From positions 1 through 64,000 of the forward strand of contig NZ_BJXV01000006.1 of the NCBI RefSeq assembly GCF_007991175.1: a DNA stretch of 64,000 bases, in the 5' to 3' direction. The notes under the pieces were generated by a model. The model was not told the DNA's origin and ran no database searches. It saw nothing but the letters and a program-made list of their open reading frames with translations. Position numbers and translations under genes: made by a program. Within the stretch, counting starts at the first letter, position 1. Each line of letters opens with the position of its first letter. This DNA is from Halovibrio variabilis (GTDB taxonomy: Bacteria; Pseudomonadota; Gammaproteobacteria; Pseudomonadales; Halomonadaceae). Shown here piece by piece: positions 57,078-64,000 of this stretch.

Positions 57078-58436
57078 TTACCTTATATCGTCCGCACGCA
57101 GTGCATTAACGACATCTTCCATGCCCGCACTACGTGATCCTTTCACCAGCAGCGTGGTGTCCGGCGGCAAAGTATTAGTGACATGACGCTTTAGCGCCTC
57201 GTGATCGTTAAAATGCAGCCCACGACCAAAAGCTTCGTTGGCAGCTCGCGCGGCATCGCCCAGCGTGAACAGCTCATCAATACCCAACGCGGCAGCATAG
57301 CGGCCAATATCCGCATGCAGGGCCTCTGACTCACTGCCTAGCTCGCCCATCGCCCCTAACGCACACCAGCGTGGCGACGGAAAGCTCGCCAGGGTATCCA
57401 AAGCGGCTTTCACCGCGCCGGGATTGGCGTTGTAGGTATCATCGAGCAGCGTAGCGCCGCGTATACCGGCCACCACCGTTAACCTGCCCGCTAACGCTGG
57501 CAGCGATTGCAAACCCGTGATTATCTGCGCAGGCGACACCCCCAGCGTTAATGCGGCGGCAGCGGCGGCCAGGGCATTGCTAACATTATGTTTGCCTAGC
57601 AAGGGTAACGCTACATGACCCAGTTCTCGACCATGCTGCAATAGCGTGAAAGCATACCGCCCTTGGGGGTCACAGGAAAGCGCTGCGGCGCTCACATCGG
57701 CCAGGGAGTGGAAGCCAAAGCTGATGACTCGCCGCGGGGCCGCTCGGGCAGCCCAAAAGGCGTAGTAGTGGTCATCGCGATTCAGAATGGCCGTACCCTG
57801 CTTGCCCAGCCCGGCAAGCAGTTCGCTTTTCGCCTGGGCAATCTGCCCCATGCCACCAAATTCGCCGACATGGGCACCGGTGACATTGGTAATAATGGCA
57901 ATAGCGGGCTGTGCCAATGGCGCCGTCCAAGCAATCTCGCCGAGATGATTCGCGCCTAGCTCTATCACGGCGACTTGATGCTGCTGGCGCAGTCGCAGCA
58001 ACGTAAGCGGTGCGCCAAAATCGTTGTTCAGATTCCCCTGGGTCGCTAACACCTCCCCTAACGGGGCCAGTAGTGCAGCGCACATTTCCTTTACCGTGGT
58101 TTTACCGCTATTGCCGGTGACCGCCACCAAAGGGCCCTGCCAGGTGCGTCGGTGCGCACCGGCCAGCAGGCCTAAGGCTAAGCGCGTATCAGGGCACACT
58201 AGCTGGGGTAAGTCGCTCGCCACAGGCGTCTCGACTAGCGCGGCAGCTGCGCCCTGCGCACGGGCATCGTCAACAAAGTCGTGGCCGTCAAAACGCGGGC
58301 CTCTTAAAGCGACAAACAGGCACCCGGGCTCAATGTTGCGAGTATCGGTAATCACACAATGAACGGTTAATTGCGCACACTCTGGCGACGCCTCGATGCC
58401 GAGCGCCGCGGCCACTTGGCTAAGAGCCCAGCGCAT
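57078..58436 (-). CDS. murF: UDP-N-acetylmuramoyl-tripeptide-D-alanyl-D-alanine ligase
   Basis: MurF adds D-Ala-D-Ala to complete the UDP-MurNAc-pentapeptide. The 452-residue protein shows DTRNIEPGCLFVALRGPRFDGHDFV near 31-55, the ATP loop VAVTGNSGKTTVKEMCAALL near 104-123, NLNNDFGAPLTLLRL near 136-150, IELGANHLGEI and LLDDTYNANPGAVKAALDTL near 331-350. Its ATG overlaps the murE stop by one base (TAATG). Confidence 0.95.
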   Translation of the reverse strand: MRWALSQVAAALGIEASPECAQLTVHCVITDTRNIEPGCLFVALRGPRFDGHDFVDDARAQGAAAALVETPVASDLPQLVCPDTRLALGLLAGAHRRTWQGPLVAVTGNSGKTTVKEMCAALLAPLGEVLATQGNLNNDFGAPLTLLRLRQQHQVAVIELGANHLGEIAWTAPLAQPAIAIITNVTGAHVGEFGGMGQIAQAKSELLAGLGKQGTAILNRDDHYYAFWAARAAPRRVISFGFHSLADVSAAALSCDPQGRYAFTLLQHGRELGHVALPLLGKHNVSNALAAAAAALTLGVSPAQIITGLQSLPALAGRLTVVAGIRGATLLDDTYNANPGAVKAALDTLASFPSPRWCALGAMGELGSESEALHADIGRYAAALGIDELFTLGDAARAANEAFGRGLHFNDHEALKRHVTNTLPPDTTLLVKGSRSAGMEDVVNALRADDIR

Positions 58437-59929
58437 TACTGGGCTCTCCGCAGGGCAAAGGCGCGCTGAATCTCATCGCTATCGGCATAGGCGTGGCGTA
58501 CGCCCTGAATATCCTGATAGGCCTCATGGCCTTTTCCGGCGATCAGCACCACATCCTGCGGGGCCGCTTGGCGAATAGCGGCGGCGACAGCGTCGCGACG
58601 CTCGCCTATTTCAGTCACTCCGGCGTTAGCGGAAAATCCGGCCAGGATCTGCTGGCGAATTTGCCCAGCGGCTTCGTGCCGTGGGTTATCGTCGGTGACC
58701 ACGATATGATCCGCTAACGGCTCAGCGGCTTTGGCCATTTCAGCTCTTTTCCCGGTATCCCGTTCGCCGCCACAGCCAAACACGCACCATAATTTGCCTG
58801 CATCGCCCAAGTGTGCGCGTAATGCTTTAAGCGCGCTCTGCAGAGCATCCGGCGTGTGGGCATAGTCCACCACCACGCTGGGGGCGCCAACATCGCCATA
58901 CAGCTCCATACGGCCTGGCACAGGGGCAAGCGACGACGCGGCCTCGAACAGGGCATCGAGCGGTTCGCCTAAACCGTAGAGCACCGCCATCGCCAGCAGC
59001 ACGTTATCTAAATTAAAGCGCCCGATTAAACTTAAGTGCAGCATTTTTTCGCCGTCGGGGGTCGCGACCATCGCCTGTTGACCTTGCTCAAACGCCTGCC
59101 AGTCCAGCACCCGCAGCGTCACGGCCTCATCCTGGCCGGTCGCCAATACCCGCACGCTCTTAGCACAGCCCGCTAGCATTAAGCGCACCAGTGCGTCATC
59201 GCCATTAACCACCGCCAAACTAAGCTCAGGACGGCGAAACAGCTTCGCTTTCGAGGCAGCGTAGGCCGCCATGCTACCGTGGTAATCCAAATGATCGCGG
59301 GTCAGGTTGGTGAAAACACCGACGCTGACGTTCACCGCGTCTAAACGGTGCTGATCCAAGGCATGGGAAGAGGCCTCTAGAGCAACTCGTCGCACCCCCT
59401 GCTGGGCCAATTCGCCCAGCGTGGCTTGCAGCGCCAGCGGGCCTGGCGTAGTTAAGCCGCTGTCCAGCAATTTGCCGGGCCGCCCCATGCCCAGGGTACC
59501 GATAACGCCCGCCGGCTTGCCTAGCACCTCGCTCAGTGCGGCGATGTAATGAGTGACCGAGCTTTTGCCGTTGGTGCCGGTCACGCCGATCACTTCAAGA
59601 TCATGCGGCACGTTGAATAAAGCCCGCCCCAGCTCACCTAACTGCAGCGCTAGATCGGGCAGCCAAAGCACCCGGCCATCCAACTGAACAGCGCCTTGAT
59701 CACCCTGCGCCAAGATTAGCGCAGCGTCGGCGTCAAGCGCTTGCTCGATAAAGTCGCGGCCGTCGTGCTGGCTACCGGGCACTGCCACAAAAACGTCGCC
59801 CTGGGTGAGCTTGCGCGAATCGGTTTCAATGCGCACTTGCTCCGGCAACGTAGGCAGCTCGGCGGGCAGTGATGACTCGGGCCATACTTGCGTGAGCGCC
59901 GTCAACACATCGCTTGGACTCAGCGTCAT
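58436..59929 (-). CDS. murE: UDP-N-acetylmuramoyl-tripeptide synthetase, meso-diaminopimelate type
   Basis: MurE adds the third stem residue. The 497-residue protein shows DSRKLTQGDVFVAVPGSQHDGRDFI near 36-60, the ATP loop IGVTGTNGKSSVTHYIAAL near 113-131, TTPGPLALQATLGELAQQGVRRVALEASSHAL, NLTRDHLDYHGSM and VVDYAHTPDALQSAL. The motif DDNPR near 402-406 indicates meso-diaminopimelate rather than lysine specificity. AAGGAG precedes the ATG. It is followed by murF. Confidence 0.95.
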   Translation of the reverse strand: MTLSPSDVLTALTQVWPESSLPAELPTLPEQVRIETDSRKLTQGDVFVAVPGSQHDGRDFIEQALDADAALILAQGDQGAVQLDGRVLWLPDLALQLGELGRALFNVPHDLEVIGVTGTNGKSSVTHYIAALSEVLGKPAGVIGTLGMGRPGKLLDSGLTTPGPLALQATLGELAQQGVRRVALEASSHALDQHRLDAVNVSVGVFTNLTRDHLDYHGSMAAYAASKAKLFRRPELSLAVVNGDDALVRLMLAGCAKSVRVLATGQDEAVTLRVLDWQAFEQGQQAMVATPDGEKMLHLSLIGRFNLDNVLLAMAVLYGLGEPLDALFEAASSLAPVPGRMELYGDVGAPSVVVDYAHTPDALQSALKALRAHLGDAGKLWCVFGCGGERDTGKRAEMAKAAEPLADHIVVTDDNPRHEAAGQIRQQILAGFSANAGVTEIGERRDAVAAAIRQAAPQDVVLIAGKGHEAYQDIQGVRHAYADSDEIQRAFALRRAQ

Positions 59930-59946
59930 GCAATCTCCTTAAAAAA

Positions 59947-61653
59947 CTATTCCACTTCGTGATCAGGCGGCACATCCAATAAGCGTAAGGCATTGCCCGT
60001 CACACTGGAAAATACCGGTGCGGCGACAGCGCCACCGTAAAATTCACCCGCTTTGGGGTGGTCGACCATCACCACGGTGACAATACGCGGGTCAGATATC
60101 GGCGCAATCCCGGCAAAAACGCTGCGATAAGCATCGGTGGTATAGCCTTGCTGGCCTATTTTACGCACCGTGCCTGTTTTACCGCCAACGCGATAGCCTT
60201 CTACCCGTGCTCGCCGACCGCCGGTATAAGCCGCGACCGAGGTTTCGAGAATATTCAGTAGGTCATTGGCAACCGTTGGCTCGATCGCAAGAATACCCTG
60301 AGGGGGCTCAGAAAGACGCAGTAGCGAGGGTGGCAATCGCACGCCATCATTGGCTAACGCCGTGTAGGCACTCGCCAACTGAACCGCCGACGCAGAAAGA
60401 CCGTAACCATAGGCAAGGGTCGCTCGCTCGCTGCGTGACCAGCGCACAGGGGCAGGCAGGCTACCCGTTGATTCACCAGGAAAACCGGTACCCGGAGCCT
60501 GCCCCAGCCCTAATTGATTATATTTTTCCCAAATCGCCGTATCGCTCAGGCGCAGCGCCAAGCGCGACATGCCCACATTTGAAGAATGTTCAAGAATGCC
60601 GGCCAGATCCAGCTCACCGTAATTCCGGAAATCGCGAATGGTAAACTGGTCCAGGCGCATCCAGCCGGGGGACGTATCGACCATTGCGTCGCGATCCACC
60701 ACGCCGCTTTCCAGCACGGCAGCCATGGCCAAGGGCTTCATGACCGAGCCTGGCTCAAAGACATCGACCAGCGCCTGGTTACGCAACCCACGCGGGTCAA
60801 GTCCCGCCCGGTTATTGGGGTTATAGGAAGGCAAGTTGGCCATGGCCAGCACCTCCCCTGTCCGCGCATCCATCATTACCAACACGCCGCCATCGGCATC
60901 GTTTTCGACCACGGCATTGCGCAACTCACGGTACGCCATGTATTGAATACGCTGATCGATGGCAAGCGTCAGCTCTCCCCCGGGCTGGGCTTCGTTAATC
61001 ACGCCCAGCTCACGGACTAGCCGCCCACGACGATCTTTAATCACCCGCCGCTGGCCAGGGTGGCCGGCTAAATAAGGCTGATAGGCGAGTTCCAAGCCCT
61101 CTTGACCAACATCATCAACGTTGGTCACCCCGAGCAGCTGGGCGGCGACTTCGCCGGCAGGATAATAGCGTTTGTATTCGCGCTGCGGGTAAACACCGGG
61201 GGTGCGTAAATTAAGAATCTGCTGGGCTGCCGCGGGGGTCATTTGACGGCGCAAGTACATAAACTCATGCTCGCTAAAGCGCGCCACCCGCGCCTCAAAG
61301 TCATCCAATGTCATCCCCAGCGCCTGGGCTAGCACTATGCGCTGAATAGCATCGTCGGGTAACTCCTGCGGATTGGCCCAGATGGTCACTACCGGCGTGG
61401 AAATTGCCAGCGGCTCGCCATTACGGTCAGTAATCATACCGCGGTGGGCAGGGATTGTTTCGTGGCGGAGAGTCCGCGCGTCACCCTGGCTCTGCAGAAA
61501 GGGGCGATCGATGACCTGCAAAAGCGTAATACGGCCGATTAGGATGGCAGTCGCCAGCCCAATCGCCAATAAAATAAACATAAACCGGCCGCTACCCAAA
61601 GGCGGCGCGATCGGAGCCTGACGAGAGGTACTGCCTCGGCGCTCACGCCTCAT
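59947..61653 (-). CDS. ftsI: peptidoglycan transpeptidase FtsI (penicillin-binding protein 3)
   Basis: FtsI is the septum-specific transpeptidase working with FtsW. The 568-residue protein has a short basic cytoplasmic tail, one membrane helix near 25-47, a pedestal domain (QSQGDARTLRHETIPAHRG, DRNGEPLAIS) and a transpeptidase domain with EPGSVMKPLAM (SxxK) near 301-311, SSN in HSSNVGMSRLAL near 355 and KTG in GGKTGTVRK near 488. Its start overlaps ftsL (ATGA). Confidence 0.95.
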   Translation of the reverse strand: MRRERRGSTSRQAPIAPPLGSGRFMFILLAIGLATAILIGRITLLQVIDRPFLQSQGDARTLRHETIPAHRGMITDRNGEPLAISTPVVTIWANPQELPDDAIQRIVLAQALGMTLDDFEARVARFSEHEFMYLRRQMTPAAAQQILNLRTPGVYPQREYKRYYPAGEVAAQLLGVTNVDDVGQEGLELAYQPYLAGHPGQRRVIKDRRGRLVRELGVINEAQPGGELTLAIDQRIQYMAYRELRNAVVENDADGGVLVMMDARTGEVLAMANLPSYNPNNRAGLDPRGLRNQALVDVFEPGSVMKPLAMAAVLESGVVDRDAMVDTSPGWMRLDQFTIRDFRNYGELDLAGILEHSSNVGMSRLALRLSDTAIWEKYNQLGLGQAPGTGFPGESTGSLPAPVRWSRSERATLAYGYGLSASAVQLASAYTALANDGVRLPPSLLRLSEPPQGILAIEPTVANDLLNILETSVAAYTGGRRARVEGYRVGGKTGTVRKIGQQGYTTDAYRSVFAGIAPISDPRIVTVVMVDHPKAGEFYGGAVAAPVFSSVTGNALRLLDVPPDHEVE

Positions 61654-61985
61654 GGCCGAATCACCTCAACGTCGTTGACATCGGGGATTCGCATACCCAG
61701 GCGTTCAGTGGCAATTTGCTCAATACGGGCAGGCGTTGACCAGGCGCCCTCTTCTAGCAGTAATTGCCCCCATTCGGTTTGCAGTTGGTTTTCTTCTTGT
61801 TCCAGCTGTTGCAGCTGCGCAAAGTGGACCCGCGTCATATGGGTAGTGATAACCACGCCCAGCCCTGAAGCCATACAGAGTAAAAACAGCAGACCAATGA
61901 TTACCGGCCAGGCACGCAGACGCAGTTTAAAAGGCCATTCGGTGCGTAGCGTGGTTGCCCACTGCTCAATCCGATCCATGCTCAT
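61650..61985 (-). CDS. ftsL: cell division protein FtsL
   Basis: FtsL is a small bitopic scaffold of the FtsQLB complex. The 111-residue protein has one membrane helix near 25-46 (AWPVIIGLLFLLCMASGLGVV), then a leucine-zipper-like coiled coil (QLQQLEQEENQLQTEWGQLLLEEG near 57-80) and the conserved end ATERLGMRIPDVNDVEVI. It lies between rsmH and ftsI, which fixes the identity of a poorly conserved family. Confidence 0.93.
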   Translation of the reverse strand: MSMDRIEQWATTLRTEWPFKLRLRAWPVIIGLLFLLCMASGLGVVITTHMTRVHFAQLQQLEQEENQLQTEWGQLLLEEGAWSTPARIEQIATERLGMRIPDVNDVEVIRP

Positions 61986-61993
61986 GATGACAT

Positions 61994-62950
61994 TTACTTC
62001 CGTTTGCGTGCAGCCCGCATGACGGCACTGCGAGCACGAGGATTGGCATCCACTTCAACATCACTCGGCCGCACGCCTTTGCCCAGCGCTTCTAGCCGCC
62101 GATTCAATTGATCGTCGCGAATAGGCACCCCGCGCGGCAGATGGGTATCACCGCGGACATGGTAACGGATAAAGCGCTTCACGCGACGGTCTTCGAGCGA
62201 ATGGAAACTGATCACCACGAGATGCCCGCCGGGGGCGAGTGCCTCCAAGGCAGCATCCAGCGCACTGTCTAACTGCTCAAGCTCGGCATTAACAAAAATA
62301 CGCAGCCCTTGGAACGCCTTGGTGGCCGGGTGACGACCCTTTTCCCACGCTGGGTGGGCTACCTTGAGCACTTCAGCCAGGTCCACCGTATGGGTGAACG
62401 GCTTTTCGACCCGGCGAGTCACCACGGCGCGGGCGAGACGCTTGGCGTAGCGCTCTTCACCGTAGGTTTTAAACACGTAGGCAATGTCTGACTCGCTGGC
62501 CCGCGCCAGGAAGTCAGCAACGCTCTGGCCTTGGGTTGGGTCCATGCGCATGTCCAGCGGGCCATCGCGCATAAAGCTGAAGCCGCGCTCGGGATCATCA
62601 AGCTGGGGGGAAGAAACGCCAACATCAAGCAGCACACCGGAAAGCTGACCGAACACGCCTTGCTCACGGGCAAACTCGCCAAGTTGCGCAAACTCACGCT
62701 GGGCAATCTGGAAGCGCGAATCGTCTATCGCAGCGGCCGCCTCAATCGCCTGAGGGTCGCGATCCATGGCGAGCAGCTGGCCTTGGGCATCCAAACGATC
62801 AAGAATTAGCCGTGAGTGCCCGCCTCTGCCGAAGGTTCCGTCTAGATAAATGCCTTGAGCATCGTGAACCAAGGCATCGACAGCCCCTTCCAGGAGTACG
62901 CTGGTATGGCGAAAGCGGGAAGCAACCTGTTCAGCGTCAGCAGACGGCAT
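61994..62950 (-). CDS. rsmH: 16S rRNA (cytosine-1402-N4)-methyltransferase
   Basis: RsmH methylates N4 of C1402 in 16S rRNA using SAM. The 318-residue ORF from [27 protein letters not shown] is family-like. Motifs are [16 protein letters not shown] near 34-49, [31 protein letters not shown] near 106-136 and [19 protein letters not shown] near 240-258. A 64-residue upstream in-frame extension runs into rnpB and was rejected. It opens the dcw cluster. The mraZ gene that normally precedes it is absent. Confidence 0.95.
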   Translation of the reverse strand: MPSADAEQVASRFRHTSVLLEGAVDALVHDAQGIYLDGTFGRGGHSRLILDRLDAQGQLLAMDRDPQAIEAAAAIDDSRFQIAQREFAQLGEFAREQGVFGQLSGVLLDVGVSSPQLDDPERGFSFMRDGPLDMRMDPTQGQSVADFLARASESDIAYVFKTYGEERYAKRLARAVVTRRVEKPFTHTVDLAEVLKVAHPAWEKGRHPATKAFQGLRIFVNAELEQLDSALDAALEALAPGGHLVVISFHSLEDRRVKRFIRYHVRGDTHLPRGVPIRDDQLNRRLEALGKGVRPSDVEVDANPRARSAVMRAARKRK

Positions 62951-63003
62951 GTTTTTCTCACACAAGAATATAAAAGACGATATCGTTAAAAATAACGCTA
63001 GAA

Positions 63004-63023
63004 AGGGCGTGCATGCACGCCCT
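63004..63023 (-). terminator. hairpin terminator after rnpB
   Basis: GGGCGTGCATGCACGCCC at 63005-63022 is a perfect 18-bp palindrome (20 bp counting one more pair), followed on the minus strand by TTTC. It is close to the 3' end of rnpB and before rsmH. The T run is short, so termination may be partial. Confidence 0.65.
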
Positions 63024-63033
63024 GAAAGGAAAA

Positions 63034-63404
<371 letters not shown>

Positions 63405-63435
63405 GCGGCAAGCATACCAGCGCCCTCGATTTGCC

Positions 63436-64000
63436 TCAATGGTCACCTTTGATTGCTTGCAAACGAGCGTACCAAGTCTGCTTGCGACCGCCGAGCATTC
63501 GCGCGGCAATCGCAGCGCCCTGTTTAACGCCAACCCCCTCGGCCAACAGTGTTTCTAGCAAGGCATCTGCTGATATAGCCTGATGCTCGCTCTGCTCGAC
63601 CGGTGGCGCGCCAGCGACGATCACCACAAATTCGCCGCGGGCTTGATTCGGATCAGCCGTCAACTGCGCCAATAACGATGCAGGCGTGCCGTGCAAAAAC
63701 GTTTCGAAGGTTTTGGTTAGCTCTCGGGCCAATACCACATCGCGATCCGCCATTTGCTCTTGCAACGCTTCAAGCGTGTGCACGATACGGTGGGGGGACT
63801 CATAAAACACCAGCGTCTCTTCGCGGGCTTTCCAACCGTCTAACGCTTGGCGGCGCGCGCCGGGTTTAGCGGGTAGAAAACCGGCAAATACAAAGCGGTC
63901 TGTCGGCAAGCCCGCGCCCGATAAAGCGGTAATCAACGCACAGGGGCCTGGAATAGGCACAATATGGCGATTGCGTGCGCGCAGCTCGCGCACCAATACA
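63436..64000 (-). CDS. rsmI: 16S rRNA (cytidine-1402-2'-O)-methyltransferase, 5' part beyond the window
   Basis: RsmI adds the 2'-O-methyl to C1402 of 16S rRNA, the same nucleotide that RsmH methylates on the base. About 188 C-terminal residues are inside the window and the reading frame continues past 64000, so the start is missing. Visible are IPGPCALITALSGAGLPTDRFVFAGFLPAK, ETLVFYESPHRIVHTLEAL and ARELTKTFETFLHGT. The stop is 32 bases from the start of rnpB. The pairing with rsmH is seen in many genomes. Confidence 0.95.
   Translation of the reverse strand, partial: VLVRELRARNRHIVPIPGPCALITALSGAGLPTDRFVFAGFLPAKPGARRQALDGWKAREETLVFYESPHRIVHTLEALQEQMADRDVVLARELTKTFETFLHGTPASLLAQLTADPNQARGEFVVIVAGAPPVEQSEHQAISADALLETLLAEGVGVKQGAAIAARMLGGRKQTWYARLQAIKGDH

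Overview
The window looks like chromosomal core DNA of a halophilic gammaproteobacterium, most likely Halomonas or a close relative (Halomonadaceae). This rests on gene content, on gene order that resembles Pseudomonas in several blocks, on the moderately GC-rich codon use and on the many acidic proteins. No mobile element, tRNA, 16S/23S rRNA or CRISPR array is visible. The first 26 bases are a homopolymer run (A7 C19) that may mark a contig end.

Layout. 1-5.3 kb: a possible 32-codon gene behind a perfect 17-bp palindrome, sodA (Mn-type superoxide dismutase), etfA-etfB, and the divergent ETF-ubiquinone oxidoreductase gene. 5.3-9.4 kb: a UvrD/Rep-type helicase coupled to a DUF1285 gene, then tatD and pilZ. 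9.4-18.6 kb: one long minus-strand fatty-acid block, read yceD-rpmF-plsX-fabD-fabG-acpP-fabF-pabC-mltG-tmk-holB, without fabH. 18.8-26.2 kb: maf, sppA, a HAD phosphatase, rluC, and rne with a long leader and a 15-bp-repeat-rich 3' half. 26.2-33.9 kb: murB, a low-molecular-weight phosphatase, kdsB, a Trm112-like zinc protein, lpxK, msbA and comEC. 33.9-38.8 kb: a DUF2062 membrane protein, lolD with one Lol permease, and the agmatine-to-putrescine pair aguA-aguB. 38.9-45.1 kb: a MutT-ThiE fusion, argJ, secA, a probable SecM-type arrest-peptide gene, and a divergent DciA/DUF721 gene. 45.2-63 kb: the division and cell wall (dcw) cluster, read rsmH-ftsL-ftsI-murE-murF-mraY-murD-ftsW-murG-murC-ddlB-ftsQ-ftsA-ftsZ-lpxC. 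63-64 kb: the RNase P RNA gene rnpB and the 3' part of rsmI, which runs off the window.

How the genes work together. The fab block builds acyl chains that feed phospholipid (plsX) and lipid A (lpxC, lpxK, kdsB, msbA). MurB to MurG with MraY make lipid II, which FtsW and FtsI polymerise at the FtsZ/FtsA ring. LolCD and SecA move envelope proteins. EtfAB with ETF-QO pass electrons from acyl-CoA dehydrogenases to ubiquinone.

The most interesting point is the 120-residue ORF immediately upstream of secA (44118-44480, minus). It sits in the E. coli secM position, has a signal-like N-terminus and ends in Arg-Gly-Pro-Pro six residues before the stop. The secA start codon downstream lies in a hairpin. 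This fits an unannotated Sec-monitoring arrest peptide. Other points are PsrA-like palindromes near the ETF genes, recurrent 7-21 bp micro-tandem duplications in the spacers, absence of fabH and mraZ from their usual places, and a single Lol permease. Everything here was read by eye, with no database searches.
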